This document shows positions 18,470 through 27,447 of a DNA stretch of 34,002 nucleotides, one piece after another. The notes below the pieces were generated by a model. The model was not told the DNA's origin. It saw only the letters and a program-made list of their open reading frames with translations, and did not search any database. Origin of the DNA: Lentimicrobiaceae bacterium. Lineage in GTDB: Bacteria > Bacteroidota > Bacteroidia > Bacteroidales > WCHB1-69. A program made the position numbers and the translations under genes. Location: NCBI GenBank assembly GCA_009787485.1, contig WQWP01000004.1:1-34002 (forward strand). The letters are read 5' to 3'. Each line of letters begins with the position of its first letter. The stretch's first letter is position 1.

Positions 18470-18597
18470 AAGTGCGCCGCGTCTGCCACGGGGCATCATT
18501 TTGTGGTTATCGCACTGAAAGATGGCGCGGCGCTAACGCAGAAGTTGATTTTGTGTTACAACTTGACGGAAAAGTGGTGCCTGTTGAGGAATTCCTG
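18470..18597 (+). pseudogene. Fused relic: T9SS sorting-domain C-terminus joined to AAA/DUF4143 ATPase C-terminal fragment
   Basis: Frame 1: ASATGHHFVVIALKDGAALTQK (compare the 25130-25218 relic). Frame 2: NAEVDFVLQLDGKVVPVEE (DUF4143-like). Confidence 0.6.
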
Positions 18598-20061
18598 CTA
18601 AATCTTCATCTTCTTATCAATCTCATCCACATAAATCTTCATCTTCTTATCTGTTTCATAGAGATTTGAGATTGTTCTGCAGGCGTGCAGTACCGTAGCG
18701 TGGTCTCTGCCGCCGTAATGCGCGCCAATGGCGGCCAATGGAAGTTTGGTATATTTTTTGGCAAAAAACATGCAAATTTGGCGCGGCTGCACCACTTCTC
18801 TGTCTCTTTTGTTGGCATTGATTTTTTCGGTAGATACGCCAAAATATTCTCCCACAACTTTTTGAATGTATTCTACCGAAATCTCTTTCGCCGTACTTTT
18901 TACATATTTATCCACCATCTCTTTTGCCAACTCAATGGTAATAGGGCGGTGATTGAGAGAGGCTTGTGCCAAAATAGCAATCATGGCGCCTTCCAATTCG
19001 CGGGTGTTGGAAGTGATGCGCAACGCCAAATACGTGATCACCTCGTCGGGAAAAACGATGCCGCTGTTTGCCAATTTTTTATGCAAAATCTTAACCCGTG
19101 TGTCAAAATCGGGAACCGTCAACTCAACGGTTAATCCCCATTTAAAACGAGACAGCAAACGTGCTTCAAAACCGGTAATATCCACAGGCGATTTATCGGA
19201 GGTGATAACAATTTGTTTCTTTTTTAAGTGTAAGTGATTGAAAATATGGAAAAACGCTTCTTGTGTAGCTACTTTGCTTCCGGAGCCAAGGTGTTCAATA
19301 TCATCAATAATAAGCACGTCAATAGATTGATAATATAAAATAAAATCATTGCGGTTTCCGGTTCTGCAAGCTTCCATATATTGTTGGTAGAAGGTATCCG
19401 CATTAATGTAAGAAACGGTTTTATTTGGAAAGTTCTCCTTGGTTTGCAGTCCGATAGCGTGTGCTAAGTGCGTTTTGCCGAGCCCCACTTCAGAGTAGAT
19501 GAAAAACGGGTTAAAGGATGTGCCTCCCGGGTCTTGCGCAATTGCCCAGCCGGCGGTGCGCGCCATCCGGTTGCAATCGCCCTCTACATAATTGTCGAAA
19601 TTATAAGTTTCTACTAAGTTGGAAGGTATTTTATGTTTTTTAATTCCGGGAACCACAAACGGCGCAGGAATCTCTTTGCTTCCGGTTTTATATAATTCAA
19701 CAGGAACGCTGATTGCCGGATTGGAAACCGCCTGGCGCGGGTTGGAAGGCAAGTTGATAGTTTGCGAATCGGTGGTGGTGGTCTTTTTTTCCATTACAAC
19801 GCGGTACTGCAATTTTCCCATATTGCCCAATTCTTTTTTCACTACTTTTTTCAACAAATTGATGTAATGCTCTTCTAACCACTCATAAAACATGTGCGAT
19901 GGCAACTGCAATATAAGTGTTGTCTTCTCAATACCTATCGGCACGATGGGAACAAACCATGTTTGAAAATTTTTCTCATCAACATTATCACTTATGATTT
20001 CCAAGCAGTTAGACCAAACCGTTTTAAAATCTTTTGTGATTTTCGACACCTCTCCTACCAT
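18598..20061 (-). CDS. dnaA: Chromosomal replication initiator protein DnaA
   Basis: YNFDNYVEGDCNRMARTAGWAIAQDPG, NPFFIYSEVGLGKTHLAHAIG, DVLIIDDIEHLG, RELEGAM, GGRDHATVLHA. Confidence 0.97.
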   Translation of the reverse strand: MVGEVSKITKDFKTVWSNCLEIISDNVDEKNFQTWFVPIVPIGIEKTTLILQLPSHMFYEWLEEHYINLLKKVVKKELGNMGKLQYRVVMEKKTTTTDSQTINLPSNPRQAVSNPAISVPVELYKTGSKEIPAPFVVPGIKKHKIPSNLVETYNFDNYVEGDCNRMARTAGWAIAQDPGGTSFNPFFIYSEVGLGKTHLAHAIGLQTKENFPNKTVSYINADTFYQQYMEACRTGNRNDFILYYQSIDVLIIDDIEHLGSGSKVATQEAFFHIFNHLHLKKKQIVITSDKSPVDITGFEARLLSRFKWGLTVELTVPDFDTRVKILHKKLANSGIVFPDEVITYLALRITSNTRELEGAMIAILAQASLNHRPITIELAKEMVDKYVKSTAKEISVEYIQKVVGEYFGVSTEKINANKRDREVVQPRQICMFFAKKYTKLPLAAIGAHYGGRDHATVLHACRTISNLYETDKKMKIYVDEIDKKMKI

Positions 20062-20293
20062 ACAATATCCATAAATTTTTTACTGTGAAACAATTAACAA
20101 ATTAACATTATCTTTTTTTCGATGTCCCAAAAATGAACAAAAAAAAGTTCAAAAAATATTACCTCAATACTTGATTTTTAAAAAACTTTGTATATAGTAG
20201 AATCACGGTTTCCAGCGTTTTTTTTTTCACAGTTTTTAAACTCGTTCATAGCAAATAAATTATATTTTCGCTTTCTGAAAAAAATCCTATTTT

Positions 20294-20686
20294 ATGCATC
20301 AAAAATTTTTCGGAACAATAATTCATGGATTGGGCAGAGGTAAAGAATTTGGCTTTCCAACGGTTAATATCAGATTGATTGATAATAGTTTACATATAGA
20401 AAGCGGAGTTTATGTGGCGGCAGTTACCATTAACAATTTGGTTTTCAAAGGCATGTTATATGTGGGTACAAGACCCACTCTTGATTTACAGGAAACTACC
20501 ATCGAAATACATATTTTAGACTTTCATGAGGATATTTATGACCAACAAATTTCTTTTCAAATTTTGCAGAAAATTCGGGATGAAATTCGGTTTGAAAATG
20601 TAGATGAACTGATTGATCAATTATACAGAGATCGGGAAGTGGTGACTTATTTATCTTCAATGTTTTTCAATTCATCCAAACTATAA
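20294..20686 (+). CDS. Stand-alone riboflavin kinase (flavokinase) domain protein
   Basis: GTIIHGLGRGKEFGFPTVNI, GMLYVGTRPTLD, IEIHILDFHEDIYDQQISFQILQKIRDEIRF; lacks the N-terminal FAD synthetase domain of RibF. Confidence 0.8.
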   Translation: MHQKFFGTIIHGLGRGKEFGFPTVNIRLIDNSLHIESGVYVAAVTINNLVFKGMLYVGTRPTLDLQETTIEIHILDFHEDIYDQQISFQILQKIRDEIRFENVDELIDQLYRDREVVTYLSSMFFNSSKL

Positions 20687-21846
20687 TTTCCACCTTCATC
20701 CACTTTCTTTTGATTGACCACCGCAAACTCCTCTAATGTTTCTGGGCGTTTTCCGGCTTTATTCATTTCAATAATTTGGTTAACTTTCTCTAAAGGAATG
20801 GCATAAATCGTAGAATGATCATCGGCATAGTGATACCACACTACTTTTTTCATGATGTCAATTTTGGTATAAAACCCTTTGCCTTTCTTGGTAAACAGAT
20901 GCACATTCGGCTGCGGAAAGTGCTTTAATTCTTCAAGATAAGCTTCTTGCTCAAAATTGAGGCAGCATTTCAATTTTCCACACATCCCTGCTAATTTTTG
21001 AGGATTTAGAGAAAGTTGCTGCGTTCGGGCAGTAATCGTAGAAACCGATTGAAAACCGGTGAGCCACGAAGAACAGCAAAGTTCTCTGCCACAAGTGCCC
21101 AACCCACCCAAACGCGCCGCTTCTTGACGCACTCCAATTTGGCGCATTTCAATACGAATTTTGAATTGCTCTGCCAATATTTTGATCAGCTCGCGAAAAT
21201 CCACGCGGTCTTCTGCCGAGTAATAAAAAATTGCCTTCGTCCCATCTCCTTGATATTCAACATCATTTACTTTCATATCCAAGTTCAAATCCCAGGCAAT
21301 GTAGCGGGAAGAAAGCATCGTGGCGTTTTCCATATCTACCGTAGAGATCCACTTGTCAATGTCGGCTACGCGAGCATGGCGGTATAGTTTTTTTGCAACA
21401 TCCTCTTGTTTAATACGTTTCTTCGTCAATTGCTTTTTCACGCTTAATCCCAGCAGGGAAATAATGCCGATGTCGTGTCCCGTGGGCGCTTCTACTGCCA
21501 CAATGTCGCCTACCTGAAAACGCCCTTCTTCCGGCAATAAAAAGAAATCTTTATGACTGTTTTTAAACCGAACTTCACCAATGGGAAAATCTTTGTATGT
21601 GGGCGCCACTTCCAATTCTTGTATCCAATCGTGAGAAGCTAATTTACAACAACTTAAACAATAGTTTCTGCAATGCGACTCATCAATTTCGGGTGGCGCC
21701 GACAACCCGCGTGTATGAAACGCGTTGCCGGAAATCTTTTTGGCTTCTTCGGAAGTGGGAACTCGAATATCTAAATCTAAATATTGCTCTAAATTTTCGC
21801 CTTGCGAAAAATCTTTATCATCAAATTTACCAATTTTCTTTTCCAT
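20647..21846 (-). CDS. PSP1 domain protein (RicT/YaaT-like)
   Basis: VGDIVAVEAPTGHDIGIISLLG, DFRELIKILAEQFKIRIEMRQIGVRQEAARLGGLGTCGRELCCSSWL, QKLAGMCGKLKCCLNFE. Confidence 0.9.
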   Translation of the reverse strand: MEKKIGKFDDKDFSQGENLEQYLDLDIRVPTSEEAKKISGNAFHTRGLSAPPEIDESHCRNYCLSCCKLASHDWIQELEVAPTYKDFPIGEVRFKNSHKDFFLLPEEGRFQVGDIVAVEAPTGHDIGIISLLGLSVKKQLTKKRIKQEDVAKKLYRHARVADIDKWISTVDMENATMLSSRYIAWDLNLDMKVNDVEYQGDGTKAIFYYSAEDRVDFRELIKILAEQFKIRIEMRQIGVRQEAARLGGLGTCGRELCCSSWLTGFQSVSTITARTQQLSLNPQKLAGMCGKLKCCLNFEQEAYLEELKHFPQPNVHLFTKKGKGFYTKIDIMKKVVWYHYADDHSTIYAIPLEKVNQIIEMNKAGKRPETLEEFAVVNQKKVDEGGNYSLDELKNIEDK

Positions 21847-22030
21847 GTTTTATTGAGTTGTGCGCTGTGCACGTCATTATTTTTATAGTTTGCAAAGAAA
21901 CAATTTTTATCGGAATATTTTTACTTTTTATCTCTCAAGGCGCTTGTCTTGATATCTTCATGTTTTTACTATTTTCGCCACCTCATTTATTTACCCATTC
22001 AAATTAAACAACAATTAAATAATTACCAGC

Positions 22031-24877
22031 ATGATAAAAGACGATTTTACCATTAGACACATCGGTCCGCAAGGCGCGGAAATTGAAAAAATGTTGCACA
22101 CCTGCGGCGTAAAAACTTTAGACGAGTTAATTGAAAAAACAGTTCCGGCTGCCATTCGCCTGCCTGAAAAACTGCCGCTTCCGGATGGTTTGCCCGAAGG
22201 CGAGTACCTGCAAACAGTAAAATCAATACTGTTGAAAAACAAACTGTATAAATCCTATATCGGTATGGGATACTACAATACGTTTACGCCTGCCGTGATT
22301 TTGCGCAATATTTTTGAAAATCCGGGCTGGTACACTTCCTACACGCCCTATCAAGCCGAAATTTCGCAAGGGCGACTCGAAGCGCTGCTCAATTATCAAA
22401 CCATGATTATGGAGCTGACTGCCATGCCGCTCTCAAACGCCTCGTTGTTGGATGAAGCTTCTGCTGCCGGCGAAATGATGCTGATGTTTTACAACAGCCG
22501 CAGCCGCGATGCCATGAAAAACAATGTGTGCAAGTTTTTTGTACCGGAAGACGTGTTTCCGCAAACGCTAGGCGTGCTCAAAACAAACGCCGCTCCGCAA
22601 GGGATTGAAATCGTGGTGGGTAACACAGAAAAAACAGCACTTGACACTACCTTCTTCGGCGCTATGGTGCAATACCCAAACAGCTGGGGCGAGGTACACA
22701 ACTACAAACAGTTTACTGCCAACGCACAGGCAAAAGGCATTTTTGTAGGCGTTGCCGCCGATTTGTTGGCGCTCACTGTTTTGACGCCTCCGGGAGAGTG
22801 GGGCGCCGACTGTGTCATCGGTTCTACACAACGTTTAGGTCTTCCTATGGGATTTGGCGGTCCTTCTGCCGGCTATTTAGCTTGCAAAGAAGATTTTAAA
22901 CGCCAGCTTCCGGGTCGTATTATCGGAGTAACGGTGGATGCGCAAGAGAACCGCGCCGTGCGTATGGCATTGCAAACCCGCGAGCAACACATTAAACGCG
23001 AACGCGCTACATCTAACATTTGCACAGCTTCGGCATTGGTAGCCATTATGTCCGGTTTTTACGGTATGTGGCACGGCGCCCAGGGATTGCGTAATAAAGC
23101 GCTCAAAATCAATGTGCTTGCAGGTGTGTTAGCCAAAGAAGCTGAAAAATACGGATACAAACAACACAACAAAACATTTTTCGATACTTTGTGTTTTGAA
23201 GCGCTCAACGGGGTTACCGCAGAAGATGTTAAAAAAGTAGCCCTGGCACACGAAGTGAACTTCTATTACTGGTGCGAAACCTGTTTCTCTTTGTCTTTAG
23301 ATGAAACCGTAAAATTGGAAGATGTAAACTTCATCTTGTCTATTTTGGCAAAAGCTGCCGGCAAAGAGTTTGCGCCGTTTGTTTGTCAGCCGCATATTCC
23401 TCAATTGAATATTCCCAAAGATTTGCAACGCACTTCCGCCTTCATGCAGCAAGATATTTTCACCCAATATCAATCCGAAACAGAGATGATGCGCTACATG
23501 AAAAAATTAGAAGTGAAAGACTTATCACTCAATCGCGCAATGATTCCGCTCGGCTCTTGCACTATGAAGTTGAATGCGGCAGCGGAAATGATGCCGTTAA
23601 GTTGGGCAGAAGCAGGCGCATTGCACCCGTTTGCACCGGAAGACCAAACTATAGGATATTTGGAAATGATTCGGGAAATGGATCTGTGGCTGCAAGTGAT
23701 TACCGGTTTCAAAGCCTTTTCGTTCCAGCCCAATTCGGGGGCAGCAGGCGAGTACGCCGGCTTGATGGTGATTCGCAATTATCACATTGACAAGGGCGAA
23801 GCACATCGAAATGTCTGCTTAATTCCGGCATCGGCGCACGGCACCAACCCGGCATCGGCAGCCAAAGCCGGCTTAGAGATTGTGGTCGTAAAATCAACCG
23901 CCGGCGGCGAAATTGATGTGGAAGATTTACGCGCCAAAGCCGAGCAGCATAGAGCTGATTTGTCGTGCATTATGATTACCTACCCTTCTACGCACGGCGT
24001 GTTTGAGGAAGCAATTCTGGAAATCATCAAAATTATTCACGATAACGGCGGTTTAGTGTATATGGATGGCGCAAATATGAATGCGCAGGTGGGTTTGGCC
24101 TCTCCGGGCGCCATGGGCGCAGATGTGTGCCACTTAAATCTGCACAAAACCTTTGCAATGCCGCATGGCGGAGGAGGTCCGGGCATGGGGCCTGTTGGGG
24201 TTGCCGATTATTTAACAGATTACTTGCCAAACCACGAACTCTATAAAGTGGGCGGAGAGAAGGGCTGTCAAATTGCAGCATCGCCCTACGGAAGCGCCTT
24301 CTTATTGCCAATTACTTACGGCTATCTGAAAATGCTGGGCGGAAACGGTTTAACCGAAGCCACCAAGATGGCAATGCTCAACGCCAACTACATGGTAGCT
24401 CGCCTGAAAGACCACTATAAAATCATGTACCTCGGCACACACGGACGTTGCGCCCACGAGTTTATTCTCGATTGTAACGAGTTTGACCGCTCTGCCGGCG
24501 TGCAAGTGATTGATATTGCCAAACGCTTGATGGACTACGGGTTTCACGCACCCACGGTAGCCTTCCCTATTCACGGCACGCTCATGGTAGAGCCTACCGA
24601 AAGTGAACCGTTGTGCGAAATTGACCGTTTATGCGATGCTTTCATCTCCATTCGCGAAGAGATTCGTGAAATTGAAGAGGGCAGGGCCGACAAAACCAAC
24701 AACGTGATTAAAAACGCGCCACACACAGCCAAGGTGGTTTGCGCCAATGAATGGAACAGACCTTATTCCCGCGAAAAAGCAGCCTACCCGATGCCGCACG
24801 ATGATAAATACTGGCCAATGGTGGGAAAAGTAAATGATGCGCACGGGGATAGAAATTTGCAGTGTTGTGTAGGGTAA
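22031..24877 (+). CDS. gcvP: Glycine dehydrogenase (decarboxylating), full-length P protein
   Basis: FTIRHIGP..., SYIGMGYYNTFTPAVILRNIFENPGWYTSYTPYQAEISQGRLEALLNYQTM, LGSCTMKLNAAAEM, DVCHLNLHKTFAMPHGGGGPGMGP. Confidence 0.97.
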   Translation: MIKDDFTIRHIGPQGAEIEKMLHTCGVKTLDELIEKTVPAAIRLPEKLPLPDGLPEGEYLQTVKSILLKNKLYKSYIGMGYYNTFTPAVILRNIFENPGWYTSYTPYQAEISQGRLEALLNYQTMIMELTAMPLSNASLLDEASAAGEMMLMFYNSRSRDAMKNNVCKFFVPEDVFPQTLGVLKTNAAPQGIEIVVGNTEKTALDTTFFGAMVQYPNSWGEVHNYKQFTANAQAKGIFVGVAADLLALTVLTPPGEWGADCVIGSTQRLGLPMGFGGPSAGYLACKEDFKRQLPGRIIGVTVDAQENRAVRMALQTREQHIKRERATSNICTASALVAIMSGFYGMWHGAQGLRNKALKINVLAGVLAKEAEKYGYKQHNKTFFDTLCFEALNGVTAEDVKKVALAHEVNFYYWCETCFSLSLDETVKLEDVNFILSILAKAAGKEFAPFVCQPHIPQLNIPKDLQRTSAFMQQDIFTQYQSETEMMRYMKKLEVKDLSLNRAMIPLGSCTMKLNAAAEMMPLSWAEAGALHPFAPEDQTIGYLEMIREMDLWLQVITGFKAFSFQPNSGAAGEYAGLMVIRNYHIDKGEAHRNVCLIPASAHGTNPASAAKAGLEIVVVKSTAGGEIDVEDLRAKAEQHRADLSCIMITYPSTHGVFEEAILEIIKIIHDNGGLVYMDGANMNAQVGLASPGAMGADVCHLNLHKTFAMPHGGGGPGMGPVGVADYLTDYLPNHELYKVGGEKGCQIAASPYGSAFLLPITYGYLKMLGGNGLTEATKMAMLNANYMVARLKDHYKIMYLGTHGRCAHEFILDCNEFDRSAGVQVIDIAKRLMDYGFHAPTVAFPIHGTLMVEPTESEPLCEIDRLCDAFISIREEIREIEEGRADKTNNVIKNAPHTAKVVCANEWNRPYSREKAAYPMPHDDKYWPMVGKVNDAHGDRNLQCCVG

Positions 24878-24883
24878 TAGGCT

Positions 24884-24898
24884 CGCAAAGGCGCAAAG
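24884..24898 (+). repeat. 'CGCAAAGGCGCAAAG' low-complexity dispersed-type repeat 3' of gcvP
   Basis: Read directly; tandem CGCAAAG. Confidence 0.45.
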
Positions 24899-24926
24899 AA
24901 AAAAAACTTCGTGTCTTTACTAACCC

Positions 24927-25093
24927 ATTGCCGTCAGCTTCATTGCCGTCAGTTTTAACTGACGGAACAAATAGAAAATAAGCAAAAAATGGCTTTAGCC
25001 AAAATCATTATTAATTTTTGGCTAAAGCCATTTTATCCTTTCCTTTCAATCCGTCGGCTGAAGCCGACGGCAATGAGAGCCGACGGCAATGAG
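24927..25093. repeat. Nested REP/BIME-like palindromic mosaic
   Basis: ccgtcagttttaactgacgg (24946-24965); 19-bp perfect inverted repeat 24986-25004/25016-25034; ccgtcggctgaagccgacgg (25051-25070); direct repeats gccgacggcaatgag at 25063-25077 and 25079-25093. Confidence 0.9.
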
Positions 25094-25129
25094 TGTTAAT
25101 GAGATAGAGTGTTTCACCGCTGTATCACC

Positions 25130-25218
25130 ATCTTTTGCGTTAGCACTGCGCCATCTTTCAGGATGATCACCACAAAATGCAGGCCTGTGGCGGAAGTGGG
25201 TAGTTGAATGGTATGGGA
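25130..25218 (-). pseudogene. Relic of a T9SS type A sorting-domain C-terminus
   Basis: Reverse strand reads TIQLPTSATGLHFVVIILKDGAVLTQKMVIQR*, the end of a T9SS CTD, with no upstream body because the 25222-25545 gene abuts it. Confidence 0.7.
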
Positions 25219-25221
25219 AGG

Positions 25222-25545
25222 TTATTTGCAATAAGTTTCTCCCAATTTTATCACTTCATAGAGTTCTTCACACTCTTCACCAGAACACAATACGATGATG
25301 CCTGCACATCCATAATAAGTAATCTTGTCGGTATATGTGTTTGGCCCAAAAATATACCCTTCTCTTTTACCTTTGCCAAGTTTACTAAAAACGGCTTCTG
25401 TAATACAAGTGCTTTCCGGTAGATCCAAATCTTGAAGCCACCTTATTTCTGTAAATGGGTCAGATACATGACAGTGTGGATCTTTATGACACGAGATTAA
25501 AAGAATTGCTATGCCAATAGTGATTAAATATAATGTTCGCTTCAT
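25222..25545 (-). CDS. Hypothetical Cys-rich lipoprotein
   Basis: MKRTLYLITIGIAILLISCHKD: lipobox LISC; 107 aa. Confidence 0.6.
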   Translation of the reverse strand: MKRTLYLITIGIAILLISCHKDPHCHVSDPFTEIRWLQDLDLPESTCITEAVFSKLGKGKREGYIFGPNTYTDKITYYGCAGIIVLCSGEECEELYEVIKLGETYCK

Positions 25546-25613
25546 AATTATAATGGAAGGTTTTAAAAGTTAGTTTTTAACATTTGAAAATTATGGCAAA
25601 ATAATAAAATATT

Positions 25614-27188
25614 TTATTCAATAATGATTTTTTTTGTCGCAATATGGTTTCCCATGGATAGTTTTACAAAATAGACTCCGGTGAGTAAATTAGAATGATT
25701 GACGTTGATTTTGTGGGCATTGCAATGTTCAATTCCGGAAATAAGTTTGCCTGATGAGTTAAAAATTTGAATTGAAAAAGGTTTCATTTCTTTCGCATGC
25801 ACTATTTCTATGGTAAAGTTTCCAATATTAGGATTTGGATAAACAGTAAAATCAAATTTATGATGGGATACCTCTGCAACCGAATAATAAATTTCATGAT
25901 CGAAATTTTCCGAATCAGCGTTTCCCGGATCATTCACAGGTGTTAATGATCTACAATGCTGAACATAAATATTATAAGAGTTTGAAATTTCGTCGTCAGG
26001 TGATGAAAAAGTAATATATGCACTATATCTCCCGCTACTGACCCCATAAACCGGCCATACGGTAACAGTATTCCCAACAACATTACCACTTCCGCTATAA
26101 ACAAGACTTCCTGTAAGATATGTAAAAATTTTTACAGAATAATGAGTTGCACCGGTAAGTTCGAACGTTAAACCCTCATCTATACAGGCAATATTTGTCC
26201 ACGCTACCAAATTAATGCCATCAGGAAGTTCAACACAATTAAAATTTTCGATTCTTGCCTGAAACTGACTACCTTCCTGCGCCTGAAAACCCGGCTTTAA
26301 ACTGATACTATTTCCTGCTATATACGTAACATCTGCACCTTGTTGAATGACACCGGTTGACTCAATGGTATGAGCTGCTTTATAAATGAACGAACCGGAA
26401 GATATATTCCAGTTGAAAACCAAATTTAATGCAGGGCAAGCATCAATACCATCCCAAACAGATACACCTGTTTCATTTGGGTCAAGGCGCCCTTGTAAGC
26501 GTTTATCTACCTCCCACGACCTAAAAAGTTTGCCATAGTTTGAGCTATGTTTACCAGGATCCTTACACTCGTAACTCTTACATTTATTACCTTGACGGTG
26601 AAATTGTCCGATAATACGTTTTTGGGCATTAAAAAGTGGCGATCCCAAGCTTGCGCCATATCCGTGTCCATTCTCTGTAGCAATCCAATTAATTTTGTAA
26701 TAGTTTGAAGCATCGTATTGGTAGCAATCTGAAGTTTGAGGCGTCATATCAAAAGTGGAGATTCTTTTTTCGCCTGTTATACGGCAATAAATACTAACTC
26801 CTCCGGCACTTTGGTTTTCATTTCTGTCCCATCCTGCAAAATATGGACGAAATGTTGCTCGAGGCCTTTTTGACAATTCCAATAATACATAATGTGTATG
26901 TTCAGCGACAATAGGTGCGCTAGCTCCGCTAATAGATTGAGTGAGTGAAACGCTACCCGAATTGCAAAAAGGTTTTTCAGTATTAAAATAAACAATTATA
27001 TTGTTTGCATTGCAACTCCCACAAGGTCCAAGCATATCAGAATTACAAACACATTCACAATTTGTTAATATATACATACCGGCATTTCCCGTTGTGTTCC
27101 AAGTATTGGAGGAACTCTCCTGTTCAAATTGCGCATTCACTCCCATAAAGAGCGCGCCCAAAAAAGTTAATAATAAGATTTTTTTCAT
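25614..27188 (-). CDS. T9SS-secreted lysyl-endopeptidase-like protein, probably catalytically degenerate
   Basis: FAGWDRNENQSAGGVSIYCRITGEKRIST...GASLGSPLFNAQKRIIGQFH resembles Lys-C-type trypsin-like proteases; a 'AGNSISLKPGFQAQEGSQFQARI' module; C-terminal FTVYPNPNIGNFTIEI...KKIIIE sorting domain. Confidence 0.75.
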   Translation of the reverse strand: MKKILLLTFLGALFMGVNAQFEQESSSNTWNTTGNAGMYILTNCECVCNSDMLGPCGSCNANNIIVYFNTEKPFCNSGSVSLTQSISGASAPIVAEHTHYVLLELSKRPRATFRPYFAGWDRNENQSAGGVSIYCRITGEKRISTFDMTPQTSDCYQYDASNYYKINWIATENGHGYGASLGSPLFNAQKRIIGQFHRQGNKCKSYECKDPGKHSSNYGKLFRSWEVDKRLQGRLDPNETGVSVWDGIDACPALNLVFNWNISSGSFIYKAAHTIESTGVIQQGADVTYIAGNSISLKPGFQAQEGSQFQARIENFNCVELPDGINLVAWTNIACIDEGLTFELTGATHYSVKIFTYLTGSLVYSGSGNVVGNTVTVWPVYGVSSGRYSAYITFSSPDDEISNSYNIYVQHCRSLTPVNDPGNADSENFDHEIYYSVAEVSHHKFDFTVYPNPNIGNFTIEIVHAKEMKPFSIQIFNSSGKLISGIEHCNAHKINVNHSNLLTGVYFVKLSMGNHIATKKIIIE

Positions 27189-27317
27189 TGATTTTTTTTT
27201 AATTGTTGAAAATGTTTAATAAATGCTCGTTTTTTAAGAACAGGCAAAACTTGTCATCCTTTCTCCATCAGCCCCCGGATGGGTTATATTCAACAATAAA
27301 AAAACGTGGGACTGTAA

Positions 27318-27447
27318 CTTTATTCGGTTCCGAGGTCTTCAACTACCTTTACCACAAATAAGTAGCCCACGTCAAAAAAGACGTGAGCATTAACTACTTA
27401 TTCCTGTGGCTTGGAAATTGTTGAAGTTTCGGAACCCAGAATAAAAG
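27318..27447. ncRNA. Long imperfect hairpin, candidate structured RNA or palindromic element
   Basis: Nested stems: ctttattc/gaataaa(a)g, ggttccga/tcggaacc, cttcaac/gttgaag, ccaca/tgtgg, aataagtag/ctacttatt, cacgtc/gacgtg with an AAAAAA loop. Confidence 0.55.

Noticed and set aside
18472-18669. ORF MRRVCHGASFCGYRTERWRGANAEVDFVLQ...
   Set aside because: The frame joins an out-of-frame T9SS relic, a DUF4143 fragment and dnaA antisense. It is a relic, not a gene.
22489-24896. Numerous antisense ORFs inside gcvP
   Set aside because: Codon-bias shadows of a GC-richer conserved gene; no family motifs, and gcvP is intact.
25046-25231. Minus ORF MQITFPYHSTTHFRHRPAFCGDHPERW...
   Set aside because: Wrong frame over the T9SS tail relic and REP-like repeat; the biologically meaningful reading is the LPTSATGLHFVVIILKDG frame.
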